Part shown: positions 17,612 to 26,095 of the stretch, one piece after another
Layout of the letters: each line of letters starts with the position of its first letter
How positions within the stretch are numbered: position 1 is the stretch's first letter
Assembly: GCF_012926525.1 (NCBI RefSeq)
Contig: NZ_JABBNI010000015.1
Coordinates: 39,159 to 103,158, forward strand
Reading direction: 5' to 3'
Source: Clostridium muellerianum
GTDB lineage: Bacteria; Bacillota; Clostridia; Clostridiales; Clostridiaceae
DNA: 64,000 bases
Translations under genes and position numbers: made by a program
The notes under the pieces: model-generated
The model's input: the letters and a program-made list of their open reading frames with translations, nothing else
Told to the model about the DNA's origin: nothing
The model's database searches: none

Positions 17612-17884
17612 CATACATAAATAGAGGTGCAAACAAAAAAGGTAACTTTTAGATGCAAAGGAGAAGAACTTCCAATGCTAAAAGCGAATGGTTTGTTTTG
17701 CCGAAAGGGATTAATTCGTTCTTGGGTTGTCTCTTGGTGATAGAACATACAAGCTATCACTGTTGGGAATATAGTTCTCAAAGCGCTATTTATGTGATGA
17801 AAAGATTGATTTTCATTGCATGAATGGTTTAGGACTATACATGTTTACTAAAAGCACTGAAAATCATTCAGTGTTTTTTATTTT
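17612..17884 (+). promoter_or_regulatory. Lysine riboswitch (L-box) with a predicted ON-type expression platform
   Basis: The aptamer spans about 17614-17796. The closing helix P1 pairs CATAAATAG (17616-17624) with CTATTTATG (17786-17794) and extends two base pairs. The family-conserved AGAGGTGC follows P1, GCCGAAAGGG and CTTGGGTTGT lie in the core, and GGTGATAG/CTATCAC forms an arm. Downstream, 17786-17803 can pair with 17810-17827 (18 bp, four G-U), which excludes P1. The segment 17808-17819 can instead pair with 17854-17865 (11 of 12), which excludes the terminator. Lysine binding should therefore favour read-through into kal-kce-kdd-kam. The aptamer call is strong; the switching direction is my hand folding. 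Confidence 0.85.
17854..17884 (+). terminator. Riboswitch-controlled terminator ahead of kal
   Basis: CACTGAA (17855-17861) pairs with TTCAGTG (17867-17873) across a five-base loop and leads into TTTTTTATTTT. Its 5' arm is also the target of the predicted antiterminator strand at 17808-17819. Confidence 0.85.
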
Positions 17885-17949
17885 GTCTTTTCTTATGTTC
17901 AAAGGATAAATGTTAGTAAATCAAATATGAAACTTAGGGGGGATTATTT

Positions 17950-18330
17950 GTGAAATCATTAATTAGACTTAGAATGAGTGCAAGCGATGCACATTATGGT
18001 GGAAACTTAGTAGATGGTGCTAGAATGCTTAATATTTTTGGAGATGTTGCTACAGAACTCTTAATTATGAAAGATGGTGATGAAGGTTTATTTTGTGCCT
18101 ATGATAATATAGAATTTCTTGCCCCAGTATATGCAGGGGATTTTATAGAAGCTGTAGGTGAAATAGTTAAGTGTGGTAATTCATCTAGAAAAATGATCTT
18201 TGAGGCAAGGAAGGTAATTAGTTCAAGACCAGATATAAATGACTCTGCTGCAGATATTTTATCGGAGCCAATAGTGGTTTGCAGAGCAAGTGGAACTTGT
18301 GTAACTCCAAAGGACAAGCAAAGAAAATAA
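17950..18330 (+). CDS. kal: 3-aminobutyryl-CoA ammonia-lyase
   Basis: This 126-residue hot-dog-fold enzyme deaminates L-3-aminobutyryl-CoA to crotonyl-CoA and ammonia, the step after Kce in lysine fermentation. The protein matches the family in length and in segments such as [21 protein letters not shown] and [15 protein letters not shown]. It starts at GTG behind TTAGGGGGG and is the first gene after the lysine riboswitch. Its stop is 20 bp before kce, so the genes are co-transcribed. Assignment rests on family resemblance together with the surrounding pathway genes. Confidence 0.9.
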   Translation: MKSLIRLRMSASDAHYGGNLVDGARMLNIFGDVATELLIMKDGDEGLFCAYDNIEFLAPVYAGDFIEAVGEIVKCGNSSRKMIFEARKVISSRPDINDSAADILSEPIVVCRASGTCVTPKDKQRK

Positions 18331-18350
18331 AGGTATGGAGGTAAAAATCT

Positions 18351-19166
18351 ATGGAAAAACTAATTATTACTGCGGCTATTTGCGGAGCAGAGGTTACAAA
18401 AGAGCATAATGAAGCTGTTCCTTATACTGTAGAGGAAATTGGAAGAGAAGCTGAGATTGCCTACAGAGCTGGTGCTAGCATTATACATTTACATGTAAGA
18501 GAAGATGATGGAACCCCAACACAAGATAGAGAGAGATTTAGATTATGTATGGAAGAAATTAAAAGAAGATGTCCAGAAGCAATAATTCAACCATCTACAG
18601 GTGGAGCTGTTGGAATGAGCAATGAAGAAAGATTACAACCAGTAGATTTAAAACCAGAGATGGCAAGCCTTGATGCAGGAACTTGTAATTTTGGTGGGGA
18701 CGATATCTTTGTAAACACTGAAAATATCATTAAGGATTTTGGAAATAAAATGATAAGTCTTGGAGTTAAGCCTGAAGTTGAAGTATTTGATAAAGGTATG
18801 ATAGATATGGCTATAAGGCTTCATAAAAAAGGATTTATAAAAGCTCCTATGCATTTTAACTTTGTAATGGGTGTAAATGGTGGCATAAGTGCTACACCAA
18901 GAGATTTAGTATTCATGGCAGGGAGCATCCCAAAAGATAGTACATTCACAGTTTCAGGTATAGGGAAAAACGAATTTCAAATGGCAGCAATGTCAATAAT
19001 AATGGGCGGACACGTAAGAGTCGGTTTTGAAGATAACGTTTGCCTTTCAAGAGGAGTTTTAGCAAAGTCAAATGGAGAGCTAGTGGAAAAGGTCGTACGG
19101 CTTGCTAAAGAATTAGGTAGAGAAATAGCTACACCTGCTGAGGCAAGACAAATTTTAGGATTGTAA
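18351..19166 (+). CDS. kce: 3-keto-5-aminohexanoate cleavage enzyme
   Basis: This 271-residue BKACE-family enzyme condenses 3-keto-5-aminohexanoate with acetyl-CoA, giving acetoacetate and 3-aminobutyryl-CoA. The zinc-binding histidines are in IIHLHVREDDG (about residues 44-54), and the C-terminal region has GGHVRVGFEDNVCLSRG with the conserved Arg and Glu. All family landmarks are present and the length is normal. It sits between kal and kdd in the order of the pathway. A 123-bp AT-rich gap without a terminator separates it from kdd. Confidence 0.93.
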   Translation: MEKLIITAAICGAEVTKEHNEAVPYTVEEIGREAEIAYRAGASIIHLHVREDDGTPTQDRERFRLCMEEIKRRCPEAIIQPSTGGAVGMSNEERLQPVDLKPEMASLDAGTCNFGGDDIFVNTENIIKDFGNKMISLGVKPEVEVFDKGMIDMAIRLHKKGFIKAPMHFNFVMGVNGGISATPRDLVFMAGSIPKDSTFTVSGIGKNEFQMAAMSIIMGGHVRVGFEDNVCLSRGVLAKSNGELVEKVVRLAKELGREIATPAEARQILGL

Positions 19167-19289
19167 ACTTTAAATTGTTAGATATATTTTTTTATACTTA
19201 TAAAATAAAATTTTTTAATGATTTCAGAAAACATAAAAACCATGATATATAAATAAATAATAAAAATAAATTAAGGGAGGAAGTTAATT

Positions 19290-20324
19290 ATGAAAAAAGG
19301 ATGTAAATACGGATCTCACAGAGTAATTGAACCACAGGGGGTTTTAACTCAAGCAGCTCTAAAAATTGATAATAATATGGAAATTTATGATAACGAAATT
19401 CTTATTGATGTCAGCTCATTAAACATAGATTCAGCTAGTTTCACTCAAATAAAAGAGGAAGCTAATGGTGATGTAGAAAAAATAAAAGCTAAGATATTAG
19501 AAATAGTAGGAGAAAGAGGAAAAATGCAGAACCCTGTAACTGGATCAGGTGGAATGTTTATAGGAACAGTTTTACAAATAGGAGAAGCGTTAAAAGATAG
19601 AGATTTAAAAGTTGGGGATAAAATAGCTTCATTAGTTTCATTATCTTTAACTCCACTTAAAATAGAAGAAATTCGAGATATTAAAATTGATATAGATAGA
19701 GTAGAAGTTAAAGCTAAAGCTATATTATTTGAAAGTGGAATATATGCTAAGCTTCCAACTGACATGTCAGAAGCATTAGCACTTGCAGCCCTAGATGTTG
19801 CGGGAGCACCTGCTCAGGTAGCTAAACTTGTTAAACCTGGACAAAGCGTATTAGTACTTGGAGCAGCAGGAAAATCAGGAATGCTTTGCTGCTACGAAGC
19901 AATGAAGAGAGTAGGACCAACTGGAAACGTTATAGCTATGGTTAGAAAAAAAGCTCAAGCTGATAAATTAAAGGAGTGGGGATTATGCCACGCAGCTATA
20001 GTGAGTGATGCTCAAAAACCAGTGGATGTTTTAAACAAGACTTTAGAGGCTAATGAAGGAAATGAAGTAGATTTATCAATTAGCTGTGTAAATATACCAA
20101 ATACTGAAATGGCCTGCATATTACCAGTTAAGGATAATGGTACTGTTTATTTCTTCTCAATGGCTACAAGTTTTACAAAAGCAGCTTTGGGTGCTGAAGG
20201 TGTTGGTAAAGATGTAACTATGATAATAGGAAATGGATATACTAAAGGACATGCTGAAATAACATTATCAGAGCTTAGAGAGAGCAAAACATTAAGAAAA
20301 ATATTTGATGAATTATATATCTAA
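19290..20324 (+). CDS. kdd: L-erythro-3,5-diaminohexanoate dehydrogenase
   Basis: This 344-residue NAD-dependent enzyme oxidatively deaminates 3,5-diaminohexanoate to 3-keto-5-aminohexanoate. The opening KKGCKYGSHRVIEPQGVLTQ is typical of Kdd. A medium-chain dehydrogenase-like Rossmann segment appears at SVLVLGAAGKSGMLCCYEAM (about residues 185-205). It is preceded by GGGAGGAAG and followed within 11 bp by repeat element C, so kdd is separated from kamA by about 400 bp of repeat although both are pathway genes on the same strand. Confidence 0.93.
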   Translation: MKKGCKYGSHRVIEPQGVLTQAALKIDNNMEIYDNEILIDVSSLNIDSASFTQIKEEANGDVEKIKAKILEIVGERGKMQNPVTGSGGMFIGTVLQIGEALKDRDLKVGDKIASLVSLSLTPLKIEEIRDIKIDIDRVEVKAKAILFESGIYAKLPTDMSEALALAALDVAGAPAQVAKLVKPGQSVLVLGAAGKSGMLCCYEAMKRVGPTGNVIAMVRKKAQADKLKEWGLCHAAIVSDAQKPVDVLNKTLEANEGNEVDLSISCVNIPNTEMACILPVKDNGTVYFFSMATSFTKAALGAEGVGKDVTMIIGNGYTKGHAEITLSELRESKTLRKIFDELYI

Positions 20325-20334
20325 TAATTGTGAG

Positions 20335-20675
20335 CTCAACTTTCGCAGTTTAAAAATTATGCGATGCAACCTTTTTTCAGAGGACAATTGACAGATGACA
20401 GAGGACAATGAAGGTAAGTTTTCCTCCTTACGTCAGAAAACTAATTTATTTTAAATCTTATTTTGCTAACGCAAAACAATCTTGGAATTTATATACGTCA
20501 GCAATGTTTCGCTTTAGCGGAACGATCTATCCAAAACTTAATTAAAGATTTTTCGTAGTGTAATGGAGAAAAATCCTCCTTCACTGTCAATTGTCCTCTG
20601 TCCTATGTCCTCTGAAAAAGTTGTGTAGCAATTTGCCTGTATTAAATCAAAATTGTATGTGCGAAAGTTGAGTTA
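20335..20675. repeat. GAGGACA palindromic element with CTCAACTTTCGCA outer ends, copy C, inside the lysine operon
   Basis: Outer ends GCTCAACTTTCGCAG (from 20334) and TGCGAAAGTTGAGTT (to about 20674) enclose GAGGACA arms (20380-20412 and 20580-20620) and the hairpins TTTTGCTAACGCAAAA and TTCGCTTTAGCGGAA. It is inserted between kdd and kamA. With no recognisable new promoter beside kamA, the operon must either be read through this palindrome or use a promoter I cannot see. Confidence 0.87.
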
Positions 20676-20723
20676 TGAATTATCTATGTGGCAGTAAGCA
20701 TTTAATATATTGGAGGGAATAAA

Positions 20724-21977
20724 GTGAAAGTAAATAGGAGATTTGAAATTTTCAAAGACGTAACTGATGAGCAGTGGAATGATTGGAAATGGCAAGTTGA
20801 AAATAGAATTGAAACTGTGGATGAACTTAAAAAATATATACCATTAACAGAAGAAGAGGAACAGGGTGTAAGACAATGTTTAAAAACATTGAGAATGGCA
20901 ATAACTCCTTACTATCTTTCTTTGATAGATATAAATGATCCGCATGATCCAATAAGAAAACAAGCTATACCAACTGTGCTTGAGGTTCATCAGGGGCATG
21001 CAGATCTTTTAGATCCACTTCACGAAGATGGAGATTCACCGGTTCCAGGACTTACACATAGATATCCTGACAGAGTGCTTTTATTAATTACTGATCAATG
21101 TTCAATGTACTGCAGACATTGTACAAGAAGAAGATTTGCAGGAAAAAATGACAGTGCTATGCCGAAGGAAAAAATAGATAAGGCAATTGATTATATTGCA
21201 AAAACACCAGCAATAAGAGATGTATTGCTTTCGGGGGGAGATGCTCTTTTAGTTTCAGATGAAAAACTTGAATACATTATAAAGAAACTAAGAGAAATTC
21301 CTCATGTTGAAATAATACGAATAGGATCAAGAACTCCAGTTGTTCTTCCACAAAGAATAACACCAAAACTTGTTAATATGCTTGCAAAATACCACCCCAT
21401 TTGGTTAAATACACATTTTAATCACCCAAATGAAATTACAAAGGAATCAAAGGCAGCTTGTGAAAAAATAGCTAATGCAGGAATTCCTCTTGGGAACCAA
21501 TCAGTTCTTTTAAAAGGTGTAAATGATTGTGTACATGTAATGAAAGAGCTTGTACACAAATTAGTTATGATAAGAGTGAGACCATACTATATTTATCAAT
21601 GTGACCTATCAATGGGGCTTGAACATTTTAGAACTTCTGTTTCAAAGGGTGTAGAAATAATTGAAGGACTTAGAGGACATACTTCTGGTTTTTGCGTGCC
21701 AACCTTCGTTCTTGATGCTCCCGGTGGTGGTGGCAAAATACCAGTAATGCCAAATTACGTAATATCACAAAGTCATAACAAGGTGGTACTAAGAAACTTC
21801 GAAGGAGTAATTACAACCTATGAAGAACCATTAAACTATGTTCCAGGCTGCAATTGTGAAATTTGTAGAGGAGAAAAAACAGTTAAAGAGGTTGGAGTTG
21901 CAGGATTATTGAATGGACAACAAATGTCACTTGAACCAGCAAGTCTTGCAAGAAACAAAAGAAATGCACATCAATAA
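20724..21977 (+). CDS. kamA: L-lysine 2,3-aminomutase
   Basis: This 417-residue radical-SAM, PLP-dependent enzyme converts L-lysine to L-beta-lysine, the first step of the pathway. The iron-sulfur motif is CSMYCRHC, giving CxxxCxxC near residue 130, followed by TRRRFAGKND. The glycine-rich SGGDALL and the C-terminal FVLDAPGGGGKIP with its PLP-region lysine are present, as are the zinc-ligand cysteines in PGCNCEICRGEK. It starts at GTG with GGAGGG upstream. Length and all cofactor residues fit the clostridial enzyme. Confidence 0.96.
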   Translation: MKVNRRFEIFKDVTDEQWNDWKWQVENRIETVDELKKYIPLTEEEEQGVRQCLKTLRMAITPYYLSLIDINDPHDPIRKQAIPTVLEVHQGHADLLDPLHEDGDSPVPGLTHRYPDRVLLLITDQCSMYCRHCTRRRFAGKNDSAMPKEKIDKAIDYIAKTPAIRDVLLSGGDALLVSDEKLEYIIKKLREIPHVEIIRIGSRTPVVLPQRITPKLVNMLAKYHPIWLNTHFNHPNEITKESKAACEKIANAGIPLGNQSVLLKGVNDCVHVMKELVHKLVMIRVRPYYIYQCDLSMGLEHFRTSVSKGVEIIEGLRGHTSGFCVPTFVLDAPGGGGKIPVMPNYVISQSHNKVVLRNFEGVITTYEEPLNYVPGCNCEICRGEKTVKEVGVAGLLNGQQMSLEPASLARNKRNAHQ

Positions 21978-22012
21978 TAAAGAAAATTAATTATCTATAA
22001 GGAAGTAGTAGT

Positions 22013-23044
22013 ATGAATGATAGAAATATTTTTGAAATGATAAAGAAGTATAATACTATATCCATTATAGGTATGGATAAAAATGTGGGTAAAACCACAG
22101 TGTTAAATTACATTTTGAGTAAGGCCAGGGGAAAGGTTCGCCTTGGTCTTACATCAATAGGAAGAGATGGGGAAGAAGAGGATAGTGTAACGGAAACAGA
22201 AAAACCAAGAATTTATGTAGAAAAAGGTACTTATATTGCAACAAGTAAACAGTGTTTATATAATAGCGACATTACAAAGGAAATAATCAGAACTACAGGA
22301 ATTAACACTGCAATGGGAGAGGTTATTATTGCAGGTGCCTTAAGTGATGGATATGTTGAGCTTGGCGGACCATCTTTGAATTCATATATGAGGGATATAT
22401 GTAAAATGTTAAAAGATATTGGAAGTGAAATAGTGATTGTGGATGGGGCACTTAGCAGAAAAAGCTTTGCATCTCCAGCTATTACAGAAGCTACAATACT
22501 TTCAACTGGAGGTGCATTATCTAGAAATATGGATAAGGTAGTAGAGCAAACAAGTCATTGTATAAGGCTTTTATCATTAGAAAAGGAAAATAACGAGAAA
22601 GTTCAGAGCCTTTGTAAAAATATTCCTATAACTCATCGGGTAAGTATTATAAATAAAGATATGACCGTAATAAATTTAAATTTAAAAACATCCTTGGAAG
22701 CCAGTAAAGAAATTGCTGAAAGCTTAAATGAACATACGGCTTATGTTTTAATCAGGGGTATAATATCAGATAAACTTATAGAGGGAATAATGAACTCTAC
22801 TGATAGGTATAAAAACATAACTTTTCTATGTGAGGATGGAACTAAATTATTTATTACTTCTGACACGTTGTATAAGTTTGAAAAGCAAGGTGGAAAATTA
22901 AAGGTATTAAATTCAATAAATATTATTTGTATTACCTCAAATCCTACGTCCCCTTATGGATATGAGTTTGATGGTGATAAATTTTTGAAGAAGCTTAAAA
23001 GTAAAATTAGTTTACCCATATTTGATGTGAAGGCAGGTGAGTAA
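22013..23044 (+). CDS. kamB: KamB, P-loop protein of the lysine aminomutase operon
   Basis: This 343-residue protein starts with a nucleotide-binding P-loop, SIIGMDKNVGKTTVLNYIL (residues 17-35), and a second acidic segment EIVIVDGALSRKS that could serve as Walker B. No catalytic domain of known chemistry is seen. Genes of this type lie between kamA and kamDE in other lysine fermenters. With KamC they are thought to help maintain or reactivate the B12-dependent 5,6-aminomutase; that role is inferred. It starts with AAGGAAG upstream and overlaps kamC by eight bases. Confidence 0.83.
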   Translation: MNDRNIFEMIKKYNTISIIGMDKNVGKTTVLNYILSKARGKVRLGLTSIGRDGEEEDSVTETEKPRIYVEKGTYIATSKQCLYNSDITKEIIRTTGINTAMGEVIIAGALSDGYVELGGPSLNSYMRDICKMLKDIGSEIVIVDGALSRKSFASPAITEATILSTGGALSRNMDKVVEQTSHCIRLLSLEKENNEKVQSLCKNIPITHRVSIINKDMTVINLNLKTSLEASKEIAESLNEHTAYVLIRGIISDKLIEGIMNSTDRYKNITFLCEDGTKLFITSDTLYKFEKQGGKLKVLNSINIICITSNPTSPYGYEFDGDKFLKKLKSKISLPIFDVKAGE

Positions 23045-24515
23045 AATTAAATTTTTAGATAAAGAGCAGAGAATACAAATTGGATTCACCTATGTTATGG
23101 ATAAGCTAGAGGTCATGACGCCTTATGGATTTGAACAGAAGAGTAAAATCAAACCTTTTGGTACAGCTCGTGGAAAAGAGCTGCATACAGAACTTAATAA
23201 TACAGAAATTATTATAAATAGTATTAAGGAAAATAAAAGGAAATATGATGAAATTGAAAGATGTTTTTGTAGAATAAAGGATATTAAAAACTCTTTAAAG
23301 AGAAGTGTAAATTTAGAGGTGCTAGATGAAGTAGAATTGTATGAAATAAAGTATTTTTCAATGGTTATAGATGAACTAATAGGAATATATAAGGAATTAA
23401 ATATTGATATAACCAATATAAATTTTCAGTCTCTTGAATATATTTTTAAGCTACTAGATCCAGAAAATAAGAAAATACCAACATTTTATATCTATGATAA
23501 GTATTCTGAGAGATTAAGAGACATAAGAAAAGAAAAAACAAAATTAGAAAATAAAATTTTCTTTGAGGAAGATGAAGAAATAAGTGCCGCTCTAAAGGAA
23601 TCAAGACTTGATATGGTTATTCTCGAAGAGGAAGAGGAATTAAGAATAAAAAAGCTTTTATCAGAGGAAATTTCTAAATATATTAATGTATTTAAAGAAA
23701 ATATTGAAGCCATAGGAAGCCTTGATTTATTAATGGCTAAAAGCAAACTTGCCATAAAGTATAATGCCGTTAAGCCAGAACTAACAGATAATATGGAAAT
23801 AAATTTAGAAGGTACATTAAACCCTGAAATAAGTGAAGTATTAAAAGCTAAAGACAAAACTTTTACCAGTGTAAGCTTAAATTTAAAAAGTGGTACTACG
23901 GTAATCACTGGAGCTAACATGGGAGGTAAAAGTGTAACTTTAAAAACCATGGTGTTAAATGTATTGTTAGGGCAGATGGGTTTCTTTGTATTTTGTAAAA
24001 AAGCTGCTTTTCCTGTAGTAGATTTTATATATTTTATATCTGATGATATGCAAAATATCTCCAAGGGGCTTAGTACATTTGGAGCAGAAATAATTAAGCT
24101 AAGTGAAATGGTTGAATGTGTTAAAAAAGAAAAAGGATTTCTTGTCCTAGATGAGTTTGCAAGAGGTACAAATCCCAGAGAAGGGTTTTATCTTGTGGCA
24201 TCGCTATGCAAATATTTAAATAAATTTAATTCTATAAGTGTAATTTCAACTCATTATGATGGGGTAGTTCAAGATGATATGACACACTACCAGGTTGTGG
24301 GACTTAAAAATGTTAACTTTAATTCCTTGAAATATAAAATCAACTTAAACAACAAGCATTCAGTTGAAATAATTCAAGAAAATATGGAATACAGGTTAGA
24401 AAAGGTAGGTAAAGAAAGTATGGTTCCAAAGGATGCTCTTAAGATATCAATGTTGCTTGGTTTAGATGAAGAAATTTTAGACATAGCTAAGGATTATTAT
24501 AAGGCAGAAAAATGA
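23037..24515 (+). CDS. kamC: KamC, MutS-like ATPase of the lysine aminomutase operon
   Basis: This 492-residue protein has the lever and ATPase regions of MutS without the mismatch-binding domain. The ATPase shows GANMGGKSVTLKTMVLN (Walker A, about residue 297) and FLVLDEFARGTNPREG (Walker B and signature), then VISTHYDG. The N-terminal half is charged and helical, fitting a coiled-coil arm. Because it is embedded between kamB and kamD, a role in repair is unlikely. A chaperone role for the adenosylcobalamin-dependent KamDE enzyme has been proposed for this family. It starts at GTG, overlapping the kamB stop. Confidence 0.85.
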   Translation: MSKIKFLDKEQRIQIGFTYVMDKLEVMTPYGFEQKSKIKPFGTARGKELHTELNNTEIIINSIKENKRKYDEIERCFCRIKDIKNSLKRSVNLEVLDEVELYEIKYFSMVIDELIGIYKELNIDITNINFQSLEYIFKLLDPENKKIPTFYIYDKYSERLRDIRKEKTKLENKIFFEEDEEISAALKESRLDMVILEEEEELRIKKLLSEEISKYINVFKENIEAIGSLDLLMAKSKLAIKYNAVKPELTDNMEINLEGTLNPEISEVLKAKDKTFTSVSLNLKSGTTVITGANMGGKSVTLKTMVLNVLLGQMGFFVFCKKAAFPVVDFIYFISDDMQNISKGLSTFGAEIIKLSEMVECVKKEKGFLVLDEFARGTNPREGFYLVASLCKYLNKFNSISVISTHYDGVVQDDMTHYQVVGLKNVNFNSLKYKINLNNKHSVEIIQENMEYRLEKVGKESMVPKDALKISMLLGLDEEILDIAKDYYKAEK

Positions 24516-24538
24516 ATTTCAGTACAGGGGGGAAATGT

Positions 24539-26095
24539 ATGGAAAGTAAACTAAATTTAAATTTTGAAGTCGTAAAAAGAGCAAGAGAATCAGCAAGGAA
24601 TATTGCAAAGAACACCCAAGAATTTGTTGATAAACATACTACGGTAACTGTAGAAAGAACAATATGCAGATTACTTGGAATAGATGGAGTAAATGAATTT
24701 GAAGTACCACTACCAAATGTAGTAGTAGAAAATATAAAAAAAGGTAATGGTCTTGAAATCGGGGCTGCGATGCTAATTGGTAATGCTATGGTTAGTACTA
24801 AACTTACTCCACAGGAAATAGCAGAAAAGATAGATAGGGGAGAATTAGATTTAACAAAGATTCCTATGATGGATGATTTCGAAATAAAAATGGCTGTAAA
24901 TGCTATAGCTAAAAAAACAGTAAAAACAATTAAAAATAATAGGGAAAAGAGAGAAGAATATTTAAGAAGATTTGGAGATAAAACAGGTCCATATCTTTAT
25001 GTAATAGTGGCTACGGGAAATATATATGAGGACATTATTCAGGCAAAGGCAGCAGCAAAGCAAGGAGCAGATATCATTGCTGTTATAAGAACCACAGGAC
25101 AAAGCCTGCTTGACTATGTACCTTTTGGTGCAACCACTGAGGGATTTGGAGGAACTTTTGCAACTCAAGAAAACTTTAGGTTAATGAGAGAGGCACTTGA
25201 TGAAGTTTCTGAAGAATTAGGAAGATACATTAGACTTTGCAATTATTGTTCAGGGCTTTGTATGCCAGAAATAGCTGTCATGGGAGCATTTGAAAGATTA
25301 GATGTAATGCTTAATGATGCTTTATATGGAATTCTTTTTAGAGATATTAATATGAAGAGAACTATTATTGATCAGTATTTCTCAAGAGTAATAAATGGTT
25401 TTGCAGGAGTTATTATAAATACAGGAGAAGACAATTATTTAACAACAGCAGATGCTGTAGAAGAAGCTCATACTGTGCTTGCTTCACAGTTTATGAATGA
25501 ACAATTTGCACTACTTGCTGGTTTACCAGAAGAACAGATGGGATTAGGTCATGCCTTTGAAATGCAGCCTGATCTTAAAAATGGTTTTTTACTTGAACTT
25601 GCTCAGGCACAAATGGCAAGAGAAATTTTCCCAAAGGCACCACTTAAATATATGCCTCCAACTAAATTTATGACTGGAGATATATTCAAAGGACAGGTTC
25701 AAGATGCACTATTTAATATGGTAACAATAATGACAGGACAAAAATTACATCTGCTTGGTATGCTTACAGAAGCTATACACACACCATTTATGGCTGATAG
25801 GGCTATATCTATAGAAAATGCAAAATATATTTTTAACAACATGCAGGATTTAGGAAACGAAATTTTTTATAAAAAAGGTGGAATAATTGAAAAAAGAGCT
25901 GATGAAGTTTTAAATAATACAGCTAATTTATTAAATAAAATAGAAAAAATGGGGTTATTTAAAACTCTAGAAAAAGGAATTTTTGCAGGAATTAAAAGAC
26001 CAATAGACGGAGGAAAAGGCTTAGATGGAATTGTTCTAAAGGATAAGAGCTACATGAACCCATTTATAGAACTTATGTTAGGGGGAAATAATTAA
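24539..26095 (+). CDS. kamD: Beta-lysine 5,6-aminomutase, alpha subunit
   Basis: This 518-residue subunit of the B12- and PLP-dependent mutase converts beta-lysine to 3,5-diaminohexanoate together with KamE. It is a TIM-barrel protein, with recognisable segments KTGPYLYVIVATGNIYEDI, IRTTGQSLLDYVPFGATTEG and FGGTFATQENFRLMREALDE. The ATG at 24539 is chosen because AGGGGGGAA lies just upstream. An earlier in-frame ATG at 24512 overlaps kamC and has no such site. The stop overlaps the kamE start by one base, so the two subunits are translationally coupled. Confidence 0.94.
   Translation: MESKLNLNFEVVKRARESARNIAKNTQEFVDKHTTVTVERTICRLLGIDGVNEFEVPLPNVVVENIKKGNGLEIGAAMLIGNAMVSTKLTPQEIAEKIDRGELDLTKIPMMDDFEIKMAVNAIAKKTVKTIKNNREKREEYLRRFGDKTGPYLYVIVATGNIYEDIIQAKAAAKQGADIIAVIRTTGQSLLDYVPFGATTEGFGGTFATQENFRLMREALDEVSEELGRYIRLCNYCSGLCMPEIAVMGAFERLDVMLNDALYGILFRDINMKRTIIDQYFSRVINGFAGVIINTGEDNYLTTADAVEEAHTVLASQFMNEQFALLAGLPEEQMGLGHAFEMQPDLKNGFLLELAQAQMAREIFPKAPLKYMPPTKFMTGDIFKGQVQDALFNMVTIMTGQKLHLLGMLTEAIHTPFMADRAISIENAKYIFNNMQDLGNEIFYKKGGIIEKRADEVLNNTANLLNKIEKMGLFKTLEKGIFAGIKRPIDGGKGLDGIVLKDKSYMNPFIELMLGGNN

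Noticed and set aside
17581..17781. Minus-strand ORF of 66 codons opposite the kal leader
   Set aside because: It is exactly antisense to the lysine aptamer, has no ribosome-binding site, and its sequence is explained by conserved RNA structure.
23492..24064. Minus-strand ORF of 190 codons opposite kamC
   Set aside because: It is a shadow of the kamC reading frame, whose protein has clear MutS ATPase motifs. No ribosome-binding site supports the minus frame.
23037..24515. MutS-like gene as DNA mismatch repair mutS2
   Set aside because: It lacks the mismatch-binding and Smr domains, is only 492 residues, and is translationally overlapped with aminomutase genes.
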